A DNA stretch of 8,581 nucleotides from an uncultured cyanobacterium (GCA_903934745.1 CAIZOZ010000210.1:1-8581), one strand, 5' to 3'. Numbered from the stretch's first letter, positions 1-7,334 are shown. Translations and numbers: made by a program. The notes: generated from the sequence alone by a model not told the origin.

Positions 1-1
1 A

Positions 2-703
2 ACCGGTCGCAGCGGCCAGCTGGGCGCCTCCTATCTGCGCGCCCTCGATGCCGGCCGCGATTTTGCTGAGGGCTGCGGGCCCGTGATCTATGTCGAGAAC
101 CACGACCACGGCACCCTGGTGAACAAGATCGGCGGCGATCGGCCGGGGGTGGAGCGCAGCCAGCACTGGTATCGCGCCCAGCCCCACCTGATTGCCCTGT
201 TCACCGCCTGCGGCGCCGTGATGCTGCACAACGGCCAGGAGTTTGGCGAGGAGCGCTATCTGCCGGAGGCGGGCAGCGACCGGGTGCGGCCCCGGCCCCT
301 GCAGTGGGAGTTCCGCGACGATGCCGCCGGCAAGGCGCTGCTGGCGCTGCACCGCCGGCTGATCCGCCTGCGCCGGGAGCATCCCGGGCTCACCTCCGCC
401 CATTTCCATCCCCGTGGGGTGGCGGCCGAGGTCCAGCAGTTCGATCGCGATGGCTACGGCATCGATGCCGCCCGCCAGCTGCTGATCATGCATCGCTGGG
501 GCAAGGCCCGCGATGGGAGCAGCGAGCGCTTCGTGGTGGTGATCAACTTCTCGGCCAAGCCCCAGTGGGTGGATGTGCCCTTCCCGTTCGATGGCCTCTG
601 GACCGACCTGCTCTCCGGTTCAGTGGTGACGGCGACGGACTTCCGCTGCCGCCAGGAGCTGATCGACAGCCACTACGGGCGGGTGTTTCACGCCCGCGGC
701 TGA
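2..703 (+). CDS. GH13 alpha-amylase-family glycoside hydrolase, C-terminal part (5' end outside window)
   Basis: The frame is open from the window edge, so this is the last 233 residues of a longer protein; the internal GTG at 83 is not a credible start. Residues 30-36 read YVENHDH, which matches GH13 conserved region IV: the His-Asp pair includes the transition-state-stabilising Asp. Residues 71-83 (GAVMLHNGQEFGE) fit the loop and strand after it. From about residue 160 the sequence changes to a short beta-rich C-terminal domain (FVVVINFSAKPQWVDVP), as in GH13 enzymes. The nucleophile and acid/base regions lie outside the window, so the substrate cannot be assigned. An alpha-glucan hydrolase or branching/trehalohydrolase-like enzyme acting on glycogen or maltodextrin is likely. 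The stop codon lies in the first copy of a 15-bp tandem repeat and overlaps the convergent ileS end by 16 bp, so the two genes share no intergenic terminator. The GH13 assignment is firm; the subfamily is unknown. Confidence 0.85.
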   Translation, partial: TGRSGQLGASYLRALDAGRDFAEGCGPVIYVENHDHGTLVNKIGGDRPGVERSQHWYRAQPHLIALFTACGAVMLHNGQEFGEERYLPEAGSDRVRPRPLQWEFRDDAAGKALLALHRRLIRLRREHPGLTSAHFHPRGVAAEVQQFDRDGYGIDAARQLLIMHRWGKARDGSSERFVVVINFSAKPQWVDVPFPFDGLWTDLLSGSVVTATDFRCRQELIDSHYGRVFHARG

Positions 704-3700
704 GACGCCCGCGGCTGAGACTCCAGCACTGCCACACAGCGGCCGCAGAGGCTGGGGTGGGCCAGATAGCGGCCGATGTCGGTTTCGAAGTGCCAGCAGC
801 GGGCGCACTTGCTGCCCTCGGCGCGGGCGATGCGCACCGTGAGTCCCGCCTCGCTGGCTTCGGCCACCACCGCGGTGGGAGCCGCTCCGCCGATCTGCAG
901 AGCCGAAACCAGCAGCCAGTCGGCCAGGTTGTCCACCTGGGGATGGTCGCTGGCCTGCACCAGGGCCAGGGCCTCAGCCAGCACGAGCGCCTCGTCGTCG
1001 GCGCCGCTGCCGATCTCCAGCTGCACCTGGGCTTCCAGCGAGGAGCCGATCGTGCCTTCGCTGCGGCAGCGCTCCAGCTGGCGATTCACCTGGGCGCGCA
1101 GCTCCAGGATCCGCTGCAGCGGTGCCAGCAGCTCGGTGGCCGCCCATTCCGCCGGCGCCGTCGGCCAGCCCCGTTCAAACACCGAGGCCTCCGCCACCGG
1201 GTAGGGCAGGTTCTGCCAGATGTCTTCGGCCATGTGGCAGAGCACCGGCGCGATCAAGCCCGCCAGGCGCTCCACCACCAGATGCAGCACCGTCTGGCAG
1301 CTGCGGCGGCGGAGCTCAGCGGCGCCACTCACATAGAGGCGATCCTTGGCGATGTCGAGGTAGACGTTGGAGAGATCCACCACGCAGAAGTTCTGCAGGG
1401 CCTGGAAGAAGCGGTAGAACTCGAAGCGCTCGAAGTCGGCGCTCACCTCCTCGATCAGGCTGGCGGTGCGCTGCAGCATCCAGCGATCCAGCAACGGCAG
1501 CGCGGCGATCGGTACGGCATCGGTGGCTGGGTTGAAATCGTGCAGGTTGCCGAGCAGATAGCGGGCCGTGTTGCGCACCTTGCGGTAAACATCCGCCAGC
1601 TGCTTGACGATGCCCGGCCCCAGGGGCACATCGGCGGAGTAGTCCACCGAGCTCACCCACAGGCGCAAGACGTCGGCGCCGTAGGCCGGCTCCTGCTTCT
1701 CGTTTTTGCCCCCCTCCACCAACACCGCCGGATCGACGACATTGCCGAGCGATTTGCTCATCTTGCGGCCCTTCTCATCGAGGGTGAAGCCATGGGTGAG
1801 CACCGTGCGGTACGGCGCCTTGCCATTCACCGCCACGGAGGTGAGCAGGCTGCTCTGGAACCAGCCGCGATGTTGATCCGTGCCCTCCAGATAGAGATCG
1901 GCCGGATAGTTCAGGCCGGCGTGCGCCGCTGCACCGGCGGAGCCCGCCGGGCCACCGCTGCCAGCGGCAACACCGGGGCTGGCCAACGCCCCGTCGCCTG
2001 CCGCTGGGCCGGCGGGGCTGACCCCCCCGTCCTGTCCAGGGTTCAATCCGCCCAGCACCCCCGCCCACGAGGAACCGGAGTCAAACCACACATCCATCGT
2101 GTCGCTGCCCTTGCGCCAGTTGGCGGCTTCGGCCGCATGGGAGGGCGGCAGCAGGTCGGCTTCGTCTTTCTCCCACCAGATGTCGGAGCCGTGCTCGGCG
2201 ATCAGCGCCTGGATGTGCGCCAGGCTCTCGGCGTTGAGGAGCACCTCGCCGGTTTCGCGGTGGTAGAACACGGGAATCGGCACCCCCCAGGTGCGCTGGC
2301 GGGAGATGCACCAGTCGCCGCGATCGCGCACCATCGCTTCGATGCGATTGCGACCGCTGGCTGGCAGCCAGGCCACGGCGTCGATCGCCGCCAGGGCCTG
2401 CTCACGGAAACCGGCCACCGAGGCGAACCACTGTTCGGTGGCGCGGAAGATGGTCGGTTTCTTGGTGCGCCAGTCGTAGGGATAGCGATGCTCATAGCGT
2501 GCTTCGGCCAGCAGCACGCCGGCATCGCGCAGGGCCGTGATGATCGCCGGATTGGCATCCTTGAGCACGTTCAGGCCGGCAAACGGGCCCGCCTCATCGG
2601 TGAGGGTGCCGGCTTCATCCACCGGGCAGAGCACCGGCAGGCCGTACTGGCGGCCGGTGTTGAAGTCGTCGACGCCGTGGCCGGGGGCCGTGTGCACCAG
2701 GCCCGTGCCCGTTTCGGTGGTGATGTAGTCGCCACCGAGCACCACCGGGCTGGTGCGCTCCAGCAGCGGATGGCGATAGCTGATGCCCTCCAGCTCGGCT
2801 CCCTTCACCGTCAGCAGCGGTTCCAGGGGCCGATCCAGGCTGGTCTGAAGGCTGTCGACCAGATCCCTGGCCACCACCAGATAGCGCGGGGCCGACTCCG
2901 GAGCGCTGCCGTCGCGGCAGATGGCGTAATCCAGGGCCCCATTCACCGACACCGCCAGGTTGGCCGGCAGGGTCCAGGGGGTGGTGGTCCAGATCGCCAC
3001 GAACAGCTGTTCGCGATGGCCACGGTCGGTGGGGCCTTCGATGCCGAAGGGCCGCAGCTGGCCCGCCAGGCCCGAAGGCAGCGACACCACCGGAAAGGCC
3101 ACATAGACACTGGGGGAAGTGTGGCCGTCGGGATATTCCAGTTCCGCCTCGGCCAGGGCCGTGCGCGAGCTGGGGCTCCAGTGCACCGGCTTCAGCCCGC
3201 GGTAAATGTGGCCGGCCAGCACCATCTGGCCAAACACGCCGATCTGGGCAGCCTCATAGGGCTTCTGCAGGGTGAGATAGGGGGACTCCCAGTCGGCCCA
3301 GATGCCCCAGCGCTGGAAGCCGGCCTTCTGCAGCTCCACCTGTTCGAGCGCATAGGCATGGGCCTTCTGGCGCAGGCTGATCGGCGTGAGGGCGCGGCGC
3401 TCCTCGCTGCTCAGGCTCTGCAGCACCTTCAGTTCAATCGGCAGGCCATGGCAGTCCCAGCCGGGCACGAAGCGGGCCCGCTTGCCGCGCATCAAGGCGT
3501 GCTTGTTGATGATGTCCTTGAGGATCTTGTTGAGGGCGTGGCCCACATGCAGGGCGCCGTTGGCGTAGGGGGGGCCGTCATGCAGGGTGAACACCTCGCC
3601 GGGATTGCGGCGGCTGAGCTGCTCGTACAGGCCCCGCTCCTGCCAGAAGCGCTGCAGTTCCGGCTCGCGCTGGCGGGCATTGGCCCGCATCGCAAAGGGG

Positions 3701-3825
3701 GTCTGCAGCAGGTTGAGGGTGTCCTTGTAGGAGACCGGCCCAGGGGAACCCGGCTCCCTGGCGGCGCCGCCTTCTGAGTCGGGGCAGGGTTCCGGGGAGG
3801 ACTTGGAGGCGGGGCTGACGGTCAC
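688..3825 (-). CDS. ileS: Isoleucyl-tRNA synthetase with a low-complexity insertion in the catalytic domain
   Basis: IleS is the cytoplasmic class I synthetase that charges tRNA-Ile and edits Val-tRNA-Ile. Numbering from the GTG at 3825 gives 1045 aa, longer than the usual 930-970. Visible motifs are GPPYANGALHVGH with the HIGH-type signature at 93-96, WTTTPWTLPANLAV and the TAPGHGVDDF editing-domain region near 380-390, DVWFDSGSSW at 578-587, LYLEGTDQHRGWFQSS, and KMSKS at 688-692. Near the C-terminus, Cys 1007, 1010, 1027 and 1030 form the zinc site (CARCW and CGRC). Residues about 592-637 are a Gly/Ala/Pro-rich insertion that I do not recall in other IleS proteins. The tail SQPRASQPRA comes from a 15-bp tandem duplication. 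I prefer the GTG at 3825 (MTVSPASKSS) because GAGG lies 4 nt upstream. A GTG at 3846 would add 7 residues but has no ribosome-binding site. The gene lies 30 bp downstream of the ycf66-like gene on the same strand, so co-transcription is likely. Confidence 0.97.
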   Translation of the reverse strand: MTVSPASKSSPEPCPDSEGGAAREPGSPGPVSYKDTLNLLQTPFAMRANARQREPELQRFWQERGLYEQLSRRNPGEVFTLHDGPPYANGALHVGHALNKILKDIINKHALMRGKRARFVPGWDCHGLPIELKVLQSLSSEERRALTPISLRQKAHAYALEQVELQKAGFQRWGIWADWESPYLTLQKPYEAAQIGVFGQMVLAGHIYRGLKPVHWSPSSRTALAEAELEYPDGHTSPSVYVAFPVVSLPSGLAGQLRPFGIEGPTDRGHREQLFVAIWTTTPWTLPANLAVSVNGALDYAICRDGSAPESAPRYLVVARDLVDSLQTSLDRPLEPLLTVKGAELEGISYRHPLLERTSPVVLGGDYITTETGTGLVHTAPGHGVDDFNTGRQYGLPVLCPVDEAGTLTDEAGPFAGLNVLKDANPAIITALRDAGVLLAEARYEHRYPYDWRTKKPTIFRATEQWFASVAGFREQALAAIDAVAWLPASGRNRIEAMVRDRGDWCISRQRTWGVPIPVFYHRETGEVLLNAESLAHIQALIAEHGSDIWWEKDEADLLPPSHAAEAANWRKGSDTMDVWFDSGSSWAGVLGGLNPGQDGGVSPAGPAAGDGALASPGVAAGSGGPAGSAGAAAHAGLNYPADLYLEGTDQHRGWFQSSLLTSVAVNGKAPYRTVLTHGFTLDEKGRKMSKSLGNVVDPAVLVEGGKNEKQEPAYGADVLRLWVSSVDYSADVPLGPGIVKQLADVYRKVRNTARYLLGNLHDFNPATDAVPIAALPLLDRWMLQRTASLIEEVSADFERFEFYRFFQALQNFCVVDLSNVYLDIAKDRLYVSGAAELRRRSCQTVLHLVVERLAGLIAPVLCHMAEDIWQNLPYPVAEASVFERGWPTAPAEWAATELLAPLQRILELRAQVNRQLERCRSEGTIGSSLEAQVQLEIGSGADDEALVLAEALALVQASDHPQVDNLADWLLVSALQIGGAAPTAVVAEASEAGLTVRIARAEGSKCARCWHFETDIGRYLAHPSLCGRCVAVLESQPRASQPRA
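691..720. repeat. Perfect 15-bp tandem duplication at the convergent gene ends
   Basis: CGCCCGCGGCTGAGA occurs at 691-705 and again, without a gap, at 706-720. The first copy contains the TGA stop of the GH13 gene (701-703). On the minus strand the array encodes the final SQPRASQPRA of IleS, two identical pentapeptides. The unit is a multiple of three, so the ileS frame is kept. Confidence 0.95.
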
Positions 3826-3855
3826 GGCGCCTCGCAGGGGCAGCACAGCAGGGGA

Positions 3856-4662
3856 TTATCCCGCCTCGCTGGGCTCGGCCTCTGGCAGCGGGGCGGCCGC
3901 CAGCAGGGCGGTGATCTCCTCGAAGCCCTTCACCACCCGGGTGCGCTCGGCGCCGTCCGCCGCTGGCGCGCTCTGCTGGGCGGCGGCAGCGACCGGATCC
4001 GCCGTCTCGCTCTCGGCCTCTGCGGCGCCTGTCGCCGTAGTGGCCTGGTCGCTTTCGGCCTCCGGGCTGGCAGCGGCGGGCTCGGAGGCTGGCTGCGGTT
4101 GTTCCCCGGCAGCTGGCTCCAGGCTGCTGCTGTCGCTCGCCGCCGTCGACTGCACCGTCAGCGGTTGCACCGGCAGTGGCGAGTCCGCCGGTGCCGCCGC
4201 TGCCGCCAGCTCCGGCCGTACCCAGCGCTTGCTGCTGCCGGGGCGCGGCGGCCGGCTGGCCACCCTGGTGGCAAGGCCGCTCAGCAGGCCGCCGGCCCGC
4301 TCCAGCAGGCTGGTGCTGGCGGCGCCCAGTTGCTGAACACTGCGGCTCCAGCGTTCGCTGGAGGCCAGCAGCCGGCGTTCGTCGTCCGTCAGTTGGCGCC
4401 AGCGACCCAGGCCCACCTCACTGCTCAGCCGGCCGATCAGCAGACCGCCGCAGAGCACGGCCAGCATCGGCGCCCCGGTGAGCCGATCGGCGCTGGTCAC
4501 CAGCACCAGCCCCAGCAGCAGCACCACGGCGCCCCACACCGAATCCCGCGGCCGGCTGAGCTCCGTGGCCAGCAGCGGCAACAACAGCAGCAGCAGGCCC
4601 AGCAGCAGGGCCAGGGTTCCCCCAACGATGGCGAGCAAGGCGGGGCCGGCGGCTGGAACCAT
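3856..4662 (-). CDS. ycf66: Ycf66-like membrane protein with long Ala/Glu/Pro-rich tail
   Basis: The product is 268 aa from the ATG at 4662. The frame stays open upstream to 4758, but that longer start lies antisense within the tRNA-Leu gene, so I rejected it. The first 80 residues are very hydrophobic and give two or three membrane spans (about 8-33, 42-58 and 62-80). The segments TELSRPRDSVWGAVVLLLGLVL and SADRLTGAPMLAVLCGGLLIGRL match my memory of the picocyanobacterial Ycf66 family (from cyanobacteria and some plastids, function unsettled). Residues 84-150 are a charged cytosolic-type segment ending in KRWVRPE. Residues 152-240 are low-complexity Ala/Glu/Pro/Ser and probably disordered. 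A short conserved-looking C-terminus, RVVKGFEEITALLAAA, follows. The gene is directly upstream of ileS in the same direction. The membrane topology is clear; the family name is from recollection and could be wrong. Confidence 0.7.
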   Translation of the reverse strand: MVPAAGPALLAIVGGTLALLLGLLLLLLPLLATELSRPRDSVWGAVVLLLGLVLVTSADRLTGAPMLAVLCGGLLIGRLSSEVGLGRWRQLTDDERRLLASSERWSRSVQQLGAASTSLLERAGGLLSGLATRVASRPPRPGSSKRWVRPELAAAAAPADSPLPVQPLTVQSTAASDSSSLEPAAGEQPQPASEPAAASPEAESDQATTATGAAEAESETADPVAAAAQQSAPAADGAERTRVVKGFEEITALLAAAPLPEAEPSEAG

Positions 4663-4691
4663 TCTGAGGGTGCCCCGTAGAGTTGCGCGGC

Positions 4692-4773
4692 GCCCATCTG
4701 GCGGAATTGGTAGACGCGCTGGTTTTAGGTACCAGTGGCTTTGGCTGTGGGGGTTCAAGTCCCCCGGTGGGCA
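4692..4773 (+). tRNA. trnL-UAG: tRNA-Leu (anticodon UAG)
   Basis: This is an 82-nt class II tRNA. Acceptor GCCCATC (4692-4698) pairs with GGTGGGC (4766-4772) with one T-G wobble, and the discriminator A is at 4773. The D arm has a GCG/CGC stem around AATTGGTAGA. The anticodon stem CTGGT/ACCAG encloses loop TTTAGGT, giving anticodon TAG at 4726-4728, which reads CUN leucine codons. The variable arm (4736-4748) can form a short stem, TGGC with GCTG, around a 4-nt loop. The T arm is GGGGG-TTCAAGT-CCCCC. The 3' CCA is not encoded (the next bases are TCA) and must be added after transcription. Confidence 0.97.
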
Positions 4774-4779
4774 TCAGTA

Positions 4780-4805
4780 GCTCGGGTGCGCTCAGCGGCC
4801 CGAGC
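4780..4805 (+). terminator. Hairpin just downstream of tRNA-Leu, probable terminator without U-tract
   Basis: GCTCGGG (4780-4786) pairs perfectly with CCCGAGC (4799-4805). Inside the loop a further CGC/GCG stem can stack around TCA. It begins 6 nt after the tRNA discriminator base. No T-run follows, so it is a weak fit to a classical intrinsic terminator; it could instead mark the 3' processing boundary of the tRNA precursor. Confidence 0.5.
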
Positions 4806-4949
4806 CCCTGGCTTGGCCCGAAGCGCGCCTGGCGGGTTGTGGCAGCAGCCCTCGCCCCAGGGGGGGGCCAGCTCAAGCGGATGTGGTTCTGTGGTGAGAG
4901 GTCAGGCTTGGCCCCATCCAGGGGCGCCCGAATCAGGGTTCAGCGAGAC

Positions 4950-4961
4950 TGGTGGCCACCA
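4950..4961. other. 12-bp perfect palindrome upstream of crtR
   Basis: TGGTGGCCACCA is fully self-complementary and ends 83 bp before the crtR start codon. It lies in the non-coding stretch 4806-5044, which otherwise shows a G8 run (4860-4867), a GCCCC-ATCCA-GGGGC hairpin (4911-4925) and no convincing gene. The palindrome could be an operator half of the crtR promoter region, but I recognise no regulator for it. Confidence 0.4.
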
Positions 4962-5044
4962 ACTGGCGCTGCTCGGCAGCGGTTGGGTGGGCGCACTCCG
5001 TAGTCTGATCGCTCCGAAAACGAACCTTTACACCCGGTAGGGAG

Positions 5045-6067
5045 ATGACGCAAACGCAAGTTCTCCCCTCTCCGGCCGCGCCACGCCGCCATACGACCGC
5101 CGTTCAGAGCGTTCCGAAGCAGTATCTCGATCCGCCCAACGCCCTCAATCCCACCGTGGGACTGTTCCTGGGCGGCTATGGCTTGGCGGCGCTCACCATC
5201 TGGGGCTGGTTTGTGGGGCAATGGCCGCTGCCGGCCCTGCTGGCGCTGGGCTTCCTGGCGTTGCATCTCGAAGGCACCGTGATCCACGACGCCTGCCACA
5301 ACGCCGCCCACCCCAACCGCTTCTGCAATGCGGTGATGGGCCATGGGGCGGCGCTGCTGCTGGGCTTCAGCTTTCCGGTGTTCACCCGGGTGCATCTGCA
5401 GCACCACGCCCATGTGAATGATCCGAAGAATGACCCGGATCACATTGTCAGTACCTTTGGGCCGCTGTGGTTGATTGCACCGCGATTTTTCTATCACGAG
5501 GTGTTCTTTTTCCGTCGCCGCCTCTGGCGCCGCTACGAGCTGCTCGAGTGGGGGATTGCCCGCGGTGTGTTTGTGATGATTGTGTTGGCGGCCATTAAGT
5601 TTGATTTTCTGCAGTTTGTGTTCAACTGCTGGTTCGCGCCAGCGCTGATGGTGGGTGTGACCCTGGGTCTGTTTTTTGATTACCTGCCCCACCGCCCGTT
5701 TCAGTCACGCAGTCGCTGGCACAATGCCCGCGTCTATCCGGGTAGGGCGATGAACTGGCTGATCATGGGCCAGAACTATCACCTCGTGCACCATCTCTGG
5801 CCTTCCATCCCCTGGTTTGAATACCAGCCCGCTTATCACGCAACTCGTCATATCCTTGATGCCAAGGGCTCCCCGCAGCGACTCGGCATGTTTGAAAGCC
5901 GCAGTGATCTGCTCAATTTCCTCTACGACATCTTCCTGGGCGTGCGCAGTCACAAAAAGCGCCGCAGCCGTCTGCGCCCGCTGGCGGGCCTGATGCCCAC
6001 CCGTCATGCCCGTCGCCGCGTGCTCGAGCTACTGCATCGCACCGCCGTTTCCCCCAGCCCTCGCTGA
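5045..6067 (+). CDS. crtR: Beta-carotene hydroxylase (CrtR type, di-iron fatty-acid-desaturase fold)
   Basis: CrtR hydroxylates the beta-ionone rings of beta-carotene to give beta-cryptoxanthin and zeaxanthin, a main photoprotective carotenoid of picocyanobacteria. It is a membrane-bound di-iron enzyme. The histidine clusters are visible: HDACHNAAH (81-89), HLQHHAHVNDP (from 117), YLPHRPF (His 216) and NYHLVHHLWPSIPW (from 245). Hydrophobic stretches at about 36-80, 100-113, 174-190 and 196-213 fit the desaturase fold. The protein is 340 aa against roughly 300 for the CrtR proteins I recall; the surplus is an Arg/Lys/His-rich tail after LYDIFLGVRSH (about 302-340). The ATG at 5045 has GGAG directly against it, too close for a good ribosome-binding site, and the first 20 residues are poorly conserved in the family, so the start is uncertain by a few codons. 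The gene is monocistronic in appearance and converges with gatC, 36 bp away. Codons are somewhat richer in TTT and ATT than in ileS. Confidence 0.95.
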   Translation: MTQTQVLPSPAAPRRHTTAVQSVPKQYLDPPNALNPTVGLFLGGYGLAALTIWGWFVGQWPLPALLALGFLALHLEGTVIHDACHNAAHPNRFCNAVMGHGAALLLGFSFPVFTRVHLQHHAHVNDPKNDPDHIVSTFGPLWLIAPRFFYHEVFFFRRRLWRRYELLEWGIARGVFVMIVLAAIKFDFLQFVFNCWFAPALMVGVTLGLFFDYLPHRPFQSRSRWHNARVYPGRAMNWLIMGQNYHLVHHLWPSIPWFEYQPAYHATRHILDAKGSPQRLGMFESRSDLLNFLYDIFLGVRSHKKRRSRLRPLAGLMPTRHARRRVLELLHRTAVSPSPR

Positions 6068-6103
6068 ATCGTGCCGGTGGGGAGTGGGCCTTGGTTCGCT
6101 GGC

Positions 6104-6397
6104 CTAAGCGCCGAGGATCTTCGGCACGCGGAAGAAATCGCCTTCGCGCTGGGGGGCCAGATTCAACAGCTCTTCGCGCACGGGTGTCGTTTCCACCGCA
6201 TCGGCGCGGGTCACGTTCACCACCTCCACGGCCCGGGTGGTGGGAGGCACTCCCTCGGTGTCCACCTGCTCGAGCTGGGCGACGTAGTCGAGGATGCGTT
6301 CCAGCTGGCCGGTGTAGGTGGCGATCTTCGCCTCGGGTAGCTCCAGTCGGGCCAGCTGGGCCACTTTGCGAACGTCGGCGGCGGTGATCCTGGTCAT
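6104..6397 (-). CDS. gatC: Asp/Glu-tRNA amidotransferase subunit C
   Basis: The product is 97 aa, the usual GatC length. GatC is the small stabilising subunit of GatCAB, which converts Glu-tRNA-Gln (and Asp-tRNA-Asn where needed) to the amidated form in organisms lacking the direct synthetase. The sequence is typical: ITAADVRKVAQLARLEL at residues 4-20, an amphipathic helix with QLERILDYVAQLEQVDTEGV around 31-50, and the C-terminal LREE-like segment PVREELLNLAPQREGDFFRVPKIL, which ends as the family does. GatA and GatB are not in the window. The ATG at 6397 has no Shine-Dalgarno match. The creatininase-family gene lies 57 bp upstream on the same strand, so the two may form one transcript. Confidence 0.96.
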   Translation of the reverse strand: MTRITAADVRKVAQLARLELPEAKIATYTGQLERILDYVAQLEQVDTEGVPPTTRAVEVVNVTRADAVETTPVREELLNLAPQREGDFFRVPKILGA

Positions 6398-6454
6398 GGT
6401 GTCGGCTGGGCGCCAGGGTTCGGCATTGAGGCCGACGCTAGCCGGGCAGGGGGC

Positions 6455-7276
6455 TCACGCCGCCGGCTCCGCTTCAGTCAGGAACGCGCGCAGATCCTCG
6501 GCCAGGGCTTCAGCCGCCAGCTCCAGGAAGCGGGCGCCGTGGGCCGCTTGGGCCAGGAAGGGATCGGAGCCCATGCGGCCATCCGGATGGCGGCGGCGGA
6601 AGTCGTCGGGGCCATGGATCGGCCCGGCGGGGGCCGCTTCCGGCAGGGGCCGTTGCTTGCTGGACAGGCTCGGCTCGAGATGCAGGGTGAGGGCGATCTC
6701 GCTGGGGGTGGCATGGTGCCCTTCCCGCTCGCCGTAGAGCGTGCGGGCTTCCTTGGTGACGGAGCTGGCGGTGAACCAGTTGGCGAGGCGGCAGCGCAGG
6801 CGATCGGCGCCCGGCAGGCCGCGGCTGGTGGCGGTGCCATAGGCCTGGGCGAAGGCCGCCCGGGCGGTGGCGATGTTGCCGCCGTGGCCGTTGATTACGT
6901 AGATGCGTTCGAAGCCGTGGCGCGCCAGCGACAGCACCACGTCATGGAGCACCGCCAGCAGGGTGGAGGGCTGCAGGCTGATGGTGCCGGCAAAGCCCAG
7001 GTGATGTTCGGCCATGCCGAAGGCCTGGGCCGGGGTCACCAGCACGCCGGTGCGGCGGCCCACCTCCAGGGCCACGGCTTCGGCGGTGAGGGCGTCGGTG
7101 CCGATGGCGCCGGTGGGGCCGTGCTGCTCGGTGGAGCCCAGGGGCACGATCACCCCCCGGCAGCTCTGCAGGTAGTGCTCCACCTCGGGCCAGCTGCGCA
7201 GTTGCAGCCGGATCGCCGCCTGACTGCTGGCGGGGCCGGTGCTGGGGCCAGAGGCGCTGGTGGGCAATTCGGTCAT
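6455..7276 (-). CDS. Creatininase-family metal-dependent amidohydrolase
   Basis: The product is 273 aa from the ATG at 7276 (MTELPTSASG). A longer GTG/ATG-led frame reaches 7348 but would cross the start of the divergent gene at 7335, so the shorter start is preferred. Family motifs are clear: GVIVPLGSTEQHGPTGAIGTD with probable metal ligands Glu50, His52 and Asp61; GMAEHHLGFAGTIS (88-100); INGHGGN with His131; and EGHHATPSEIA, with Glu185, His187 and Glu193 available as further ligands. The fold binds two metal ions and hydrolyses amide bonds. Known members include creatininase, FAPy-type deformylases of flavin cofactor pathways and MftE peptidase, so the substrate cannot be read from the sequence. 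Residues 1-25 are a Ser/Pro-rich, probably flexible leader. The neighbour gatC is downstream in the same direction; I infer shared transcription, not shared function. Confidence 0.9.
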   Translation of the reverse strand: MTELPTSASGPSTGPASSQAAIRLQLRSWPEVEHYLQSCRGVIVPLGSTEQHGPTGAIGTDALTAEAVALEVGRRTGVLVTPAQAFGMAEHHLGFAGTISLQPSTLLAVLHDVVLSLARHGFERIYVINGHGGNIATARAAFAQAYGTATSRGLPGADRLRCRLANWFTASSVTKEARTLYGEREGHHATPSEIALTLHLEPSLSSKQRPLPEAAPAGPIHGPDDFRRRHPDGRMGSDPFLAQAAHGARFLELAAEALAEDLRAFLTEAEPAA

Positions 7277-7334
7277 CCTGGACTCGGCCCTGGGGCCCGA
7301 TCTGTTTAGGATCGACCCTATTCGCGGCGTTCCG

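Noticed and set aside
304..3777. A 1157-codon open frame on the plus strand, antisense to nearly all of ileS
   Set aside because: It mirrors a strongly GC-biased real gene. Antisense frames stay open by codon bias, and the translation shows no family motifs, only His/Arg/Gly-rich sequence.
4860..4867. G8 homopolymer downstream of tRNA-Leu as a phase-variation tract
   Set aside because: It is not inside or close before any supported gene, so a length change has no obvious effect.
4735..5040. Plus-strand frames running from the tRNA-Leu gene through the crtR upstream region
   Set aside because: They begin inside the tRNA, have no domain features and no ribosome-binding site, and overlap the hairpin; treated as non-coding.
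6068..6103. Possible bidirectional terminator between crtR and gatC (GGCC...GGCC)
   Set aside because: Only 4 bp pair, the loop is 10 nt and there is no T-run on either side.
6539..7309. A 256-codon plus-strand frame antisense to the creatininase-family gene
   Set aside because: It is another shadow of GC codon bias; the opposite strand has all the recognisable creatininase motifs.
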